DNA of 60,199 nt from an uncultured Oscillospiraceae bacterium. GTDB lineage: Bacteria; Bacillota; Clostridia; Oscillospirales; Oscillospiraceae. The position numbers were made by a program, and so were the translations under genes. Below the pieces are notes generated by a model. It saw only the letters and a list, made by a program, of their open reading frames with translations, was not told the DNA's origin and did not search any database. The DNA lies in assembly GCA_910589085.1 (NCBI GenBank), contig CAJUSG010000008.1:1378-61576 (forward strand), read 5' to 3'. This document shows positions 30,246-37,387 of this stretch, piece after piece (position 1 is the first letter of the stretch; the number at the start of each line of letters is the position of its first letter).

Positions 30246-31193
30246 CTACAGGTTCCGCTGTGTCCCCTCCGGGGTGAAGTTGACAATCAGTACCTCCTCG
30301 GTAACAAGGCTCCTGTCCTTGATGTGGTAGCTGGAGTTGGCGTAGCTGTACCGCAGGCGGAGGGCCTGGTAGCGGTCCCGGCGGTCCTCCAGCCAGTTCA
30401 GCAGGATCCGGTTCTCCCGCCCCCTGCTCCGCAGGACGTTGGACAGGCCGAAGCGCACCCGGCGGGCATCCAGGCCGTCCAGAAAGTCCAGCAGGTCCCG
30501 CTCGTCCCCGTCCTGCCAGCCCCCCCGCTCGTTGTAGGCCGCCCGGGTGATGAGGTAGGGGGGATCGGCGTAGACGAAATCTCCGGGGCCCAGCCCGCCG
30601 GCGTCAAAGGTCCGGAAGTCCTGGCAGGTAAACCGGCAGTCCTGGGCCTGGATCCGCTCCAGAAAGGCCGAGAGCTTCTCCGCCATCCGCCGGTTGAAGT
30701 CCCGCTTGCCCACAGGCAGGTTGTACTCCCCCCTGCGGTTATAGCGGATCATGTTGTTAAAGGCGTACACAATGGCTACGTAGAACATCAGATAGAAGAA
30801 ATCATCTGTTTCCCCTGCCAGAAGCCGCCGGTTCAGGTCGGCCCGTAGCGCCAGATACCGCTCCCGGTTATAGTCGGTCAGCCCGCCGCTCCCGGTGCAG
30901 CCGTAGTGGGCATAGCCGTACCGGCTGACCCGGGACAGCTGCCAGCGGTCGATGATCCCCTCAAGCTCCTGAAAGACCGTCTCCCGGTCCAGCCGCCGCA
31001 GGGTGTCGTAGAGACGGATCAGGTGGGGGTCAATGTCGTTGTAGATCACCTGACGGGCCGGGGCGTTGAGGCCCACGTTGCACCCCCCGCAGAACAGGTC
31101 CACAAAGGTATCGGTGTCCCCAGGGAACAGAGGGAGCAGCTGGGGGAGCAGCCTGAACTTGCCGCCGGTATAGTTGAGGGGAGAGGCAATCAT
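30246..31193 (-). CDS. D12-class DNA adenine-N6 methyltransferase (Dam-like)
   Basis: The 315-residue enzyme has the S-adenosylmethionine site LNYTGGKFRLLPQL and FVDLFCGGCNVGL near the N-terminus and the catalytic YADPPY near residue 208. This order is that of alpha-class (D12) adenine methyltransferases such as Dam and M.DpnII. The start is three bases after the stop of a second D12 methyltransferase, so they are co-translated. No restriction endonuclease lies on either side. The recognition sequence cannot be read here. Confidence 0.9.
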   Translation of the reverse strand: MIASPLNYTGGKFRLLPQLLPLFPGDTDTFVDLFCGGCNVGLNAPARQVIYNDIDPHLIRLYDTLRRLDRETVFQELEGIIDRWQLSRVSRYGYAHYGCTGSGGLTDYNRERYLALRADLNRRLLAGETDDFFYLMFYVAIVYAFNNMIRYNRRGEYNLPVGKRDFNRRMAEKLSAFLERIQAQDCRFTCQDFRTFDAGGLGPGDFVYADPPYLITRAAYNERGGWQDGDERDLLDFLDGLDARRVRFGLSNVLRSRGRENRILLNWLEDRRDRYQALRLRYSYANSSYHIKDRSLVTEEVLIVNFTPEGTQRNL

Positions 31194-31196
31194 CCT

Positions 31197-32240
31197 TTAC
31201 CCCTCCCCGTCGTCACAGATGCACAGAAACAGCCGCTCGGCGTGGTCCTCAATGTCGGACTGGCCCGCGCTGAAGGCCTTATATGCCTCGGAAAACACCT
31301 TTACTTCCCCCCGGGAGCCCAGGATGTCCAAAATATCCTCATCGCTGAGCTTGGCGTTGGAGCGGTCGTTGCCCTTGGCGGCCATGTTGTTGTAGGAAAA
31401 CAGGATGTAGCGGGTGTGGAGGTCGGCCACCAGGGCCTCGAAGGCGGCGGCGGCATCCCGGGTGCAGTAGCGGCTCTTGAGGGCCTTCCGGTCCATCTTC
31501 CGGGCTACGCCGAATACCTCCGGCTTCTCCCAGCGGGCCACGTTCTCCAGCAGATGGTAGGTATCGCAGTACTGCCGGGAGTTGTAGGGGGGGTCTATGT
31601 ATACCAGATCGGCCGCGATCCGCTTTACCAGGTTGTTGGCGTCCTCGTTAAAACACTGGTTGGCGGGGTCGTTGTTCACAGGGGGGAGGGGCACCCGCAG
31701 CTCCAGGGGCTGGTCCGACCGGGCGCCCCGGCGGTAGGCGTCGTAGTGGCCGCAGGTGAGGGCGATCTTGTCCATGGCGTACAGCAGCGAGGTGATCAGA
31801 ATGGCCTGCTCCCGCCGGTTCAGCTCCCCCTGATGGAAGCGGCGTTCGATGTCCTCCCGGATATAGCCGATTTTGGCGCAGTCGGCCCGGCTGAAATAGG
31901 TGTCGGCAAAGTTTTCCGTCATGTAGTTCTCCTCGTTCACCCTGAGGGCGTTGTAGTGGATGACGGACTGCTCAATCTTGCCCCGGTCATAGGTGTCCGC
32001 GCCAAACCAGGCGAAATTGCAGATATAGTTGCTGAACATTATGTCGTTGGTGATGAGACGGCGGTCTGCGAAGGCGGAGGCCACAGCTCCGGTTCCGGCG
32101 AACAGGTCGGCCACGACCTGAATGTTTTGGCACTCCCGCCCGGCCACCTGGGTGATGAAGGGCAGCAGCTTATATTTGTTGCCCAGATAACGGCGGTTGT
32201 TGATAAGGGTGGTTTTGTATGGCGCGGTCTGTGCTGTCAT
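31197..32240 (-). CDS. D12-class DNA adenine methyltransferase, second of a pair
   Basis: ATG 32240 follows AAGGGGGG, giving 347 residues. The AdoMet-binding N-terminus is NNRRYLGNKYKLLPFI and VADLFAGTGAVA; the catalytic motif is VYIDPPYNSRQYCD near residue 210, with the long spacing of the FokI/LlaI-type D12 group. Together with the downstream Dam-like enzyme it could methylate the two strands of an asymmetric site. An 18-base palindrome lies between the promoter and the start, suggesting regulation. Confidence 0.85.
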   Translation of the reverse strand: MTAQTAPYKTTLINNRRYLGNKYKLLPFITQVAGRECQNIQVVADLFAGTGAVASAFADRRLITNDIMFSNYICNFAWFGADTYDRGKIEQSVIHYNALRVNEENYMTENFADTYFSRADCAKIGYIREDIERRFHQGELNRREQAILITSLLYAMDKIALTCGHYDAYRRGARSDQPLELRVPLPPVNNDPANQCFNEDANNLVKRIAADLVYIDPPYNSRQYCDTYHLLENVARWEKPEVFGVARKMDRKALKSRYCTRDAAAAFEALVADLHTRYILFSYNNMAAKGNDRSNAKLSDEDILDILGSRGEVKVFSEAYKAFSAGQSDIEDHAERLFLCICDDGEG

Positions 32241-32292
32241 AGTCTGCCCCCCCTTGTCTCTCTTGGCTTCTCTTCCGTTATACCACAAATGC

Positions 32293-32310
32293 TGTCCCAT
32301 AAATGGGACA
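32293..32310. promoter_or_regulatory. Perfect 18-base palindrome upstream of the methyltransferase pair
   Basis: TGTCCCATAAATGGGACA is its own complement except for the two central A residues. It lies 23 bases downstream of the -10 element, in the untranslated leader, and may be an operator. Confidence 0.6.
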
Positions 32311-32333
32311 AATCAGCCGGAATCCCTTTTTTC

Positions 32334-32363
32334 ATTATAACATCCGACCTCCGGCCGCGTCAA
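32334..32363 (-). promoter_or_regulatory. Promoter of the methyltransferase pair
   Basis: On the minus strand TTGACG (32358-32363) and TATAAT (32334-32339) are 18 bases apart. Confidence 0.75.
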
Positions 32364-32425
32364 TAGGACGTGGAAATCGGGCTTCGCTTGTCTTAACCTG
32401 ATCCCATTTTATACCCTGCGGGGAT

Positions 32426-32452
32426 AGGCAGGGGTAGAACCCCTGCCCTACA
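32426..32452. repeat. Short palindromic repeat
   Basis: GGCAGGGGT and ACCCCTGCC with a three-base loop, followed by CTACA. It resembles one end of the GTAGGGCA repeats. Confidence 0.65.
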
Positions 32453-32520
32453 AGACGTATCGGCGGATATTTCCAGAGGCTTTCCGCATTTTATGAAACA
32501 GACCTGAAAACCGGTCCCTG

Positions 32521-33714
32521 CTACCTGGACAGCAGCTTCTTCATGCCCTCCTCCAGGCCGTCCACCGTGAGGGGGAACATGGGAAACTCCCGCGCGATCT
32601 CGTCGTAGGTCTGGGACCAGTAGGCCCCCCAGTCCGGACGGCGGCTGGGGTTCAGCCAGACCGTGTGCCGGAAGCGGCCCCGCAGCTGCCGCAGCCAGTC
32701 CATGCCGCACCGGGGACCGTCCTTCTCCCGGCCGTACCAGCCCCCCATCAGCTCATAGGGGGCCATCTGGGCGTCCCCCACCAGGATCAGCTTGTAGTCC
32801 CCGGGGAGGTTGGACAGCACCCAGTCGGTTGGCACGCTGTCCCGGGAGAGCAGGGTGGGGGCGTTGTACAGCCGGCCATAGGGACAGTTGTGGAAGTAGT
32901 AGACCTTCAGGTCCTTGAAGTGCCCCGATCTGGACACCGCCTGGAACAGCGCGGAGCACAGCTGGGCGTAGTAGTCCATGGAGCCCCCGGAATCCATCAG
33001 AAGCAGCACCTTTACCGTGTTCTCCCGGGGCCGCCTGTAGCGCACCTTCAGAACGCCGCCGTTGTCCGCCGTGTCCCGGATGGTGCTGTCCACGTCGAAC
33101 TCGGTGGGGGGGAGGTCCACCAGGCCGGAGTACTGCCGCAGGTGGCGCAGCGCCACCTGGAACTGCCGGGTGTCCAGCGTGTTGTCCCGGCGGAAATCAC
33201 GGAATTTCCGTTCCCCCGCCACCCGGAAGGCCCGGCGGTACATGGACTGGCCACCCACCCGGATGCCCTTGGGGGACAGGCCGGAGTTGCCAAAGACCGA
33301 CATGCCGTGGGTGCCTACCCAGTAGCTGCCCCCGTTGTGTTCCTCGTTCTGCTCCAGCATCCGCTCCTTGAGCATCTGCTCAATCTCTTCCTCGGTGAGA
33401 CCCAGATTTTTCAGGGCCTGGACCTCGTCCCAGTTGGCGTATTCGGATAATACGTCTGGTTTATCCAGCCAGTCCAATAACTCCTTGGATACCTCCTGCT
33501 GAAAGGGGACGTCCTTGAAATACTCTAAAAAGGTGCGGTCGAAGGCGTCGAAGTCCGCCTCGCTCTTCACCAGCAGACAGCGGCACAGATGGTAAAAGCC
33601 GGTGAAGCTGGCGTCGTGCAGGTTCTTGTGCAGCCCCTCCATCAGAGCCATCCACTCGGTCAGCGAGACCTTCAGCCCGTTTCGCCGCAGCAGATACAAT
33701 AAATCCTCAAACAT
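32521..33714 (-). CDS. VWA-domain protein, CoxE/YehP-like
   Basis: The 397-residue protein has a helical N-terminal half and a von Willebrand A domain from about residue 235. The metal-site motif reads LLLMDSGGSMD, where the usual second Ser of DxSxS is Gly. Later motifs are VYYFHNCPYGRLYNA and KLILVGDAQMAPYELMGG. Such proteins normally act with a MoxR-type AAA ATPase in metal insertion or assembly, but no ATPase gene lies next to it. ATG 33714 follows GGAGGGAGGG. The gene appears monocistronic. Confidence 0.85.
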   Translation of the reverse strand: MFEDLLYLLRRNGLKVSLTEWMALMEGLHKNLHDASFTGFYHLCRCLLVKSEADFDAFDRTFLEYFKDVPFQQEVSKELLDWLDKPDVLSEYANWDEVQALKNLGLTEEEIEQMLKERMLEQNEEHNGGSYWVGTHGMSVFGNSGLSPKGIRVGGQSMYRRAFRVAGERKFRDFRRDNTLDTRQFQVALRHLRQYSGLVDLPPTEFDVDSTIRDTADNGGVLKVRYRRPRENTVKVLLLMDSGGSMDYYAQLCSALFQAVSRSGHFKDLKVYYFHNCPYGRLYNAPTLLSRDSVPTDWVLSNLPGDYKLILVGDAQMAPYELMGGWYGREKDGPRCGMDWLRQLRGRFRHTVWLNPSRRPDWGAYWSQTYDEIAREFPMFPLTVDGLEEGMKKLLSR

Positions 33715-33748
33715 GGCCTTTCCCTCCCTCCGCCTGGGTTTTGCCCTT

Positions 33749-33798
33749 TGCAGGGGCGCATGTCATGCACCCGCGGGCGGCTGATAGCCGCCCCTACA
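33749..33798. repeat. Long dispersed palindromic repeat (short version)
   Basis: Opens TGCAGGGGCGCATGTCATGC and closes GCCGCCCCTACA, with two internal hairpins. It abuts a GTAGGGCA-type repeat. Confidence 0.8.
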
Positions 33799-33828
33799 GT
33801 AGGGCAAGGGCTCTGCCCTTGCCCTACA
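33798..33828. repeat. Short dispersed palindromic repeat (GTAGGGCAAGGGC type)
   Basis: AGTAGGGCAAGGGC and GCCCTTGCCCTACA with a short TCT centre. It is nearly the same as the copy between proC and proB. Confidence 0.85.
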
Positions 33829-33884
33829 TATTGTACCGTCTTTTCCTGGAAAAGGCAAGCCTATTCTGTTCTGGAGCCTGTCCA

Positions 33885-34070
33885 TCATAAGATTCTCCAC
33901 TCATCAATCAGGCTCTCTGGGTCGTTTTCCTCATGCCACAGATAACATCTCATTACTTGCCGCACATAGGATGACACAGAGCGGTTTCTTTTTTCCGCCT
34001 GCACCCGAATTCGATATAGAAACTCCACCGGCATCAGGACACTAATACTTTTTTTGGGTCCTCTTCTCAT
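33885..34070 (-). CDS. Small ribbon-helix-helix-like DNA-binding protein
   Basis: The 61-residue protein starts at ATG 34070; a GTG at 34082 lies inside the ribosome site AGAGGTG. The sequence MRRGPKKSISVLMPVEFLYR and RVQAEKRNRSVSSYVRQVMR gives a strand followed by two helices, as in Arc/MetJ-type regulators. It is divergent from an XRE gene and shares a control region with strong repeats. Its targets are unknown. Confidence 0.65.
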   Translation of the reverse strand: MRRGPKKSISVLMPVEFLYRIRVQAEKRNRSVSSYVRQVMRCYLWHEENDPESLIDEWRIL

Positions 34071-34092
34071 CTGCGCAATCACCTCTTTCAGA

Positions 34093-34139
34093 TTATAACC
34101 TGATTCAGGTTATAAGTCAACAATCTGTTTCAGGTTATA
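34093..34139. promoter_or_regulatory. Divergent operator region with CAGGTTATA repeats
   Basis: TTATAACCTG and CAGGTTATAA (34093-34102 and 34106-34115) form a perfect inverted repeat with a three-base centre. A further half-site CTGTTTCAGGTTATA lies at 34125-34139. The region sits between the divergent small-regulator genes. Confidence 0.75.
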
Positions 34140-34164
34140 TTATAGTAGGCATGAGGTGATTCAT

Positions 34165-34383
34165 ATGTATTCCAGAATTCGTGAATTGCGCAAGGACCGT
34201 GACCTTTCACAAGCGGAAATTGCCAAACATCTTGGAATGTCACAGACGGGATACTCCAAATATGAAACCGGAGAAAATGATATCCCGACTCAGATTTTGA
34301 TTGCTCTTGCGAAATTCTTTCAAACCAGTATTGACTATCTGCTGGGATTAACCGATGTTCGAAAACCCTATCCTCGAACCTAA
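34165..34383 (+). CDS. XRE-family helix-turn-helix regulator
   Basis: The 72-residue protein is one HTH domain: MYSRIRELRKDRDLSQAEIA, MSQTGYSKYETGENDIP and FFQTSIDYLLGLTD. ATG 34165 follows ATGAGGTGATT. It probably binds the inverted repeats upstream. A paralogue is encoded at 56865-57083 with the same C-terminal DYLLGxTDxxKPYP ending. Confidence 0.85.
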   Translation: MYSRIRELRKDRDLSQAEIAKHLGMSQTGYSKYETGENDIPTQILIALAKFFQTSIDYLLGLTDVRKPYPRT

Positions 34384-34414
34384 AGTCTAATTTTGATTGA
34401 AAGGAGAGCTGTCT

Positions 34415-34576
34415 ATGGAAGCCTTCGCCATTGGACTGTTCGCCGTGGCTGTGATCGGCATCCCTATCGCTATTCTGCTGTTCAACGATTACGGCAAGAA
34501 GCGGGGCTGCGGCCGGGGCTGCGCCACCTGCGGCAACCGGGATATCTGCTATCGACAGAAGAAAAAAGCGCCCTGA
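34415..34576 (+). CDS. Small Cys-rich single-pass membrane protein (FeoB-associated-like)
   Basis: A 53-residue protein starts at ATG 34415 after AAAGGAGAG. It has one membrane helix (AFAIGLFAVAVIGIPIAILL) and a basic, Cys-rich tail KKRGCGRGCATCGNRDICYR. This resembles the small FeoB-associated Cys-rich membrane proteins of clostridia, but no feoA or feoB is in the window. Its stop codon lies in the loop of the terminator hairpin. Confidence 0.6.
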   Translation: MEAFAIGLFAVAVIGIPIAILLFNDYGKKRGCGRGCATCGNRDICYRQKKKAP

Positions 34577-34588
34577 CGGGCGCTTTTT
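34564..34588 (+). terminator. Terminator overlapping the end of the small membrane protein gene
   Basis: Stem AGCGCCC / GGGCGCT with loop TGAC, preceded by A and followed by five T residues. The loop contains the stop codon. Confidence 0.85.
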
Positions 34589-34605
34589 CATATATCAAAA
34601 GGTTT

Positions 34606-34986
34606 TTACTCCTCCTCGGGCTCCTCGATCTTGGCATCCGGGGCGTTTTTGCCCACCGAGGCGATGCCCTTCATGCAGTTGTCCTTCCGCTTGTAGCCCT
34701 CGCTCTTGCCAATGTTTTCGCCGTTTCTGGCCTTGAGACGGAACCGAAATTCCCCCGCCTTGTCCTTATAGACCTCGAATTTGGGATGGGTCAGCTCCTC
34801 GAAGCCCTCCGCCGTCTGGTCCTCCACGTGGGCCAGGGCGTTCTTCTGCACGGAGGCGATGCCCCCCTGGCAGCCCGACATGCTGGTGTAGCTCTCAGAG
34901 GCGGTGAGGATGATCTCGCCGTTGCCAGCCTTCAGGTTAAACGTAAACTCGCCGTTTTTTGTCTTGGAGATCACAAACTTTCCCAT
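34606..34986 (-). CDS. YegP-like protein with two DUF1508 repeats
   Basis: The 126-residue protein has two copies of the DUF1508 unit: KFVISKTKNGEFTFNLKAGN with ILTASESYTSMSGCQGGIAS, and KFEVYKDKAGEFRFRLKARN with IGKSEGYKRKDNCMKGIAS. Each is a short beta-sheet and helix. Function is unknown. The tail is acidic (EEPEEE). Confidence 0.9.
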   Translation of the reverse strand: MGKFVISKTKNGEFTFNLKAGNGEIILTASESYTSMSGCQGGIASVQKNALAHVEDQTAEGFEELTHPKFEVYKDKAGEFRFRLKARNGENIGKSEGYKRKDNCMKGIASVGKNAPDAKIEEPEEE

Positions 34987-35036
34987 AATAGATTGCCTTC
35001 TTTCTCTTTATTTTAAGACCGCTCTGGTCTTAGGCA

Positions 35037-35474
35037 CTATTTATATTTCTGGCTCTCCGCCACCGCCAGCTGGTCGCAGCGGTTGTTGAACTCGTTCTCG
35101 GCATGGCCCTTGACCCAGTGGAGGTTGACGGTGTGCCTCTCGCATAAATCCAGCAGACGGCCCCACAGGTCGGGGTTGAGGGCGGGCTTCTTGTCCGACT
35201 TTACCCAGCCCCGGGCCCGCCAGCCCTTGGCCCAGCCCTTGCCCAGGCCGTCGATGACATACTTGCTGTCTGAGTACAGCTCCACAACGCAGGGCTCCTT
35301 TAACGCCTCCAGAGCGGTAATCACCCCGGTGAGCTCCATGCGGTTGTTGGTGGTCTGGGGCTCCCCCCCGGACAGCTCCTTTTTGTGCTCGCCGTACATC
35401 AAAATGGCCCCCCAGCCTCCAGGTCCGGGATTGCCGGAGCAGGCGCCGTCGGTGTAGATGGTGACAGTTTTCAT
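35037..35474 (-). CDS. rnhA: Ribonuclease HI
   Basis: RNase HI cuts the RNA strand of RNA-DNA hybrids. The 145 residues hold the four catalytic acids: Asp in YTDGACSGNPGPGGWG, Glu in NNRMELTGVI, Asp in LYSDSKYVIDGL and the C-terminal Asp in FNNRCDQLA, with the His in WVKGHAENE. The length is standard. The start follows AAGAAAAGG. Confidence 0.96.
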   Translation of the reverse strand: MKTVTIYTDGACSGNPGPGGWGAILMYGEHKKELSGGEPQTTNNRMELTGVITALEALKEPCVVELYSDSKYVIDGLGKGWAKGWRARGWVKSDKKPALNPDLWGRLLDLCERHTVNLHWVKGHAENEFNNRCDQLAVAESQKYK

Positions 35475-35487
35475 AGCCTTTTCTTCC

Positions 35488-35760
35488 TTAAAACAAATCG
35501 CTGTGTGTGCCGGTCCGGGTGAGCACCAGGATCAGCTTATCCTGATCTGTCTTATAGACCAACAGCCAATCTGGAGTAATGTGACACTCCCGGCAACCAA
35601 TATAATCTCCAATCAAATCATGATCCTTAAATTTCTCTGGCAGCTTTTCTCCGGCAGCTAATCGTTTGATTGTCTCCGTCAACAGAGACATATTGTATCC
35701 TCGCCTTGCCGCTCTTCTTACATCCCGCTGAAACTTTGTCGTCGGCTTTACTGTATACAT
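35488..35760 (-). CDS. YafQ-family mRNA interferase toxin
   Basis: The 90-residue toxin has all the key YafQ residues: His in KDHDLIGDY, His and Asp in ECHITPDWLLVY, and the C-terminal His in RTGTHSDLF. YafQ toxins cut mRNA on the ribosome. The ATG overlaps the antitoxin TGA by one base, so translation is coupled. Confidence 0.93.
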   Translation of the reverse strand: MYTVKPTTKFQRDVRRAARRGYNMSLLTETIKRLAAGEKLPEKFKDHDLIGDYIGCRECHITPDWLLVYKTDQDKLILVLTRTGTHSDLF

Positions 35761-36035
35761 CAACCCAGCAACTCCCTCATCATCTCATCAACATCCGTAT
35801 AGCTCCTCCCGTAGCTCGGGTCCGCTATCATCCGCTGGGTCTCTTCTATTGCTTCCCTCGTCTCCTCATTGGGAATCTCCCGGTCCACGGAGAAGGGAAT
35901 CCGGTTTTCCCGCACGGTTTTTTTTGCAAACACGGTAAACGCCGTGGTCATGCTCATGCCCACGTCCGCACAAAATTCCTCAAACTGACGCTTCAATTCC
36001 GCGTCCATCCGGATATTTATGTTCGTCTGCGCCAT
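35760..36035 (-). CDS. RelB/DinJ-family antitoxin
   Basis: The 91-residue antitoxin starts at ATG 36035 after AAGGGGGTAT. It begins MAQTNINIRMDAELKRQFEE and has a ribbon-helix-helix N-terminus (VGMSMTTAFTVFAKKTVREN) and a C-terminal toxin-binding part. It represses its own promoter in known DinJ systems. A consensus promoter lies 32 bases upstream. Confidence 0.92.
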   Translation of the reverse strand: MAQTNINIRMDAELKRQFEEFCADVGMSMTTAFTVFAKKTVRENRIPFSVDREIPNEETREAIEETQRMIADPSYGRSYTDVDEMMRELLG

Positions 36036-36066
36036 ATCAGATACCCCCTTTTGCTCTATACTATGT

Positions 36067-36095
36067 ATTATATTTAAATTTATATACATTGTCAA
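36067..36095 (-). promoter_or_regulatory. Consensus promoter of the DinJ/YafQ pair
   Basis: On the minus strand a perfect TTGACA (36090-36095) and a perfect TATAAT (36067-36072) are spaced by 17 AT-rich bases. Confidence 0.9.
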
Positions 36096-36105
36096 GATAT
36101 TTTAA

Positions 36106-36142
36106 CACAAAAGGCTGGACACAGTTTCCGTGCCCAGCCCTT
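36106..36142 (-). terminator. Hairpin terminator upstream of the DinJ/YafQ promoter
   Basis: GGCTGG and CCAGCC (36113-36118 and 36134-36139), with further pairing outside, are followed on the minus strand by TTTTGTG. It probably ends transcription coming from the gyrase cluster. Between here and the repeat at 36362 I see only a T-arm-like hairpin (36249-36269) and no gene. Confidence 0.6.
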
Positions 36143-36361
36143 CCATTGTCCCCAAACCCGCCCGCGCGAAACCGGCGTCCGGTGATAAAAATAAGCGTCT
36201 TTCACGACAGATAACGGTACAGGTGTAACAGTAACGGACCTGATAATAAGCCAGGATTCGAACCCGGCTGAGCGAGGTCCCGCCCGCTCCCATACAACGT
36301 GCCTCTTGGCCCCGGCACATTGGGGCTTGACGCCCGCCTTTCGCGCAACCAAAATGATAAA

Positions 36362-36446
36362 TGCAGGGGCGTGACCACCGGGCACGCCGTTCAACAGGGA
36401 CGGTGTATCCCGGGGAGACGGCGCGCCGGGGTCGTCGCGCCCTACA
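36362..36446. repeat. Long dispersed palindromic repeat
   Basis: Opens TGCAGGGGCGTGACCACCGG and closes GGTCGTCGCGCCCTACA, with a longer centre than other copies. The TAG stop of the DIP1984-like gene (minus strand, 36442-36444) lies in its TGTAGGG end. Confidence 0.9.
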
Positions 36447-36897
36447 AAAGCTCGGTGGTCCAGTTCTTCTCCTGGATGGTCTCCTCCAGCTCCCGCAGCT
36501 CTCTGGACAGGCCGTCCACCTGCTTTTGCAGCTGGCGGACGTTGACGGTGCTCTTAATCTTGATCTCACTGACAGAGTGGCGGTGGGCCAAGGCGCTGGC
36601 GCTGTTCAAAAATCCACGCAGGATGGACAGTTTGCCCTTGAGACAGTCCCGGCGAGCCAGCAGGTCGGACAGGGTGGCCCCGTCCTCCATCCTGGTGGAG
36701 TTGTTGGTGCGGTTGATGGCGGAGATCAGCTCCTCCAGCCGGGCGTAGTCCGCCTCCAGCTCAGCCAGCAGCTCCATGGGGTCCTCGGCGGGCTGCTCCC
36801 CCTCCTGCACCAGGGCGTTGTTGTTCAGACGGCTCTCCAGCTGACGGATGCGGGTCTGTAATTCCGACCGCTGGGACAGGGCGTTGGCCAGTTTCAT
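36442..36897 (-). CDS. DIP1984-family (septicolysin-like) protein
   Basis: The 151-residue protein is largely helical, with coiled-coil stretches (LQTRIRQLESRLNNNALVQE and QLQKQVDGLSRELRELEETI). It has the family core EDPMELLAELEADYARLEEL and INRTNNSTRMEDGATLSDLL. Function is unknown despite the septicolysin label. The stop codon is contributed by a dispersed repeat. It starts four bases before the end of the SHOCT gene's 3' region. Confidence 0.8.
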   Translation of the reverse strand: MKLANALSQRSELQTRIRQLESRLNNNALVQEGEQPAEDPMELLAELEADYARLEELISAINRTNNSTRMEDGATLSDLLARRDCLKGKLSILRGFLNSASALAHRHSVSEIKIKSTVNVRQLQKQVDGLSRELRELEETIQEKNWTTELL

Positions 36898-36901
36898 ACA
36901 A

Positions 36902-37387
36902 TCACGGCTCCTTTAAAATCTGTTCCCGCTTCTGCCGGTACTCCCGGTCGTCGATGAGCCCGGCGTCCTTCAAGCTCTCCAGCTGTTCCAGCTGACTCCT
37001 GCCGCCCTGTTTTTTTCTGGACGCAGGATATTTTATAAAGAACTGCCATGTGTGCACACCGGTCATGAGCCCGGCCAGCAGCGTCCAGCAGATTCCAAAG
37101 CCGCCGAAGATCGGGGTCAGCACCAGCAGGCCAAACAGGGTGAATATCCCGCTCCAGACCATGGCAATGGCGGTCTGGGTCCGGCCAGGGAGGCAGGCGG
37201 TTATGGCGATTGTCTCCTTTGTTCCGCCGTATTTTCTCCGATACCACCACTTCATACTCCAATAATAGAGCTTTGTATAGGCCGAGTTCTCCAGGCACAG
37301 GCCGATCAGGGACAGCACCACATACAGCATGACCTCTGTATCGCCGTTGGGATTCAGGGCCGCCTCCATGGAAATCATTGGACTCAT
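36902..37387 (-). CDS. Membrane protein with C-terminal SHOCT-like domain
   Basis: The 161-residue protein has three hydrophobic segments (near residues 18-35, 75-95 and 97-115) and a C-terminal SHOCT-type helix pair, QLESLKDAGLIDDREYRQKR. SHOCT domains usually mediate oligomerisation. Its ATG overlaps the gyrA stop by four bases, so it is coupled to gyrase expression. No function is known. Confidence 0.7.
   Translation of the reverse strand: MSPMISMEAALNPNGDTEVMLYVVLSLIGLCLENSAYTKLYYWSMKWWYRRKYGGTKETIAITACLPGRTQTAIAMVWSGIFTLFGLLVLTPIFGGFGICWTLLAGLMTGVHTWQFFIKYPASRKKQGGRSQLEQLESLKDAGLIDDREYRQKREQILKEP

Noticed and set aside
30246..32240. A complete DpnII-type restriction-modification system
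   Set aside because: Both methyltransferases are present, but no endonuclease-sized gene without another assignment lies within several kilobases.
33749..33828. CRISPR-like repeats
   Set aside because: The repeats are palindromic, occur singly or in pairs, have no regular spacers and no cas genes are in the window.
36240..36320. A tRNA-like segment with GGGTTCGAATCC on the minus strand
   Set aside because: A T-arm-like hairpin is present, but I cannot build a matching acceptor stem, D-arm or CCA end. It may be a decayed tRNA, but the support is too weak for a call.
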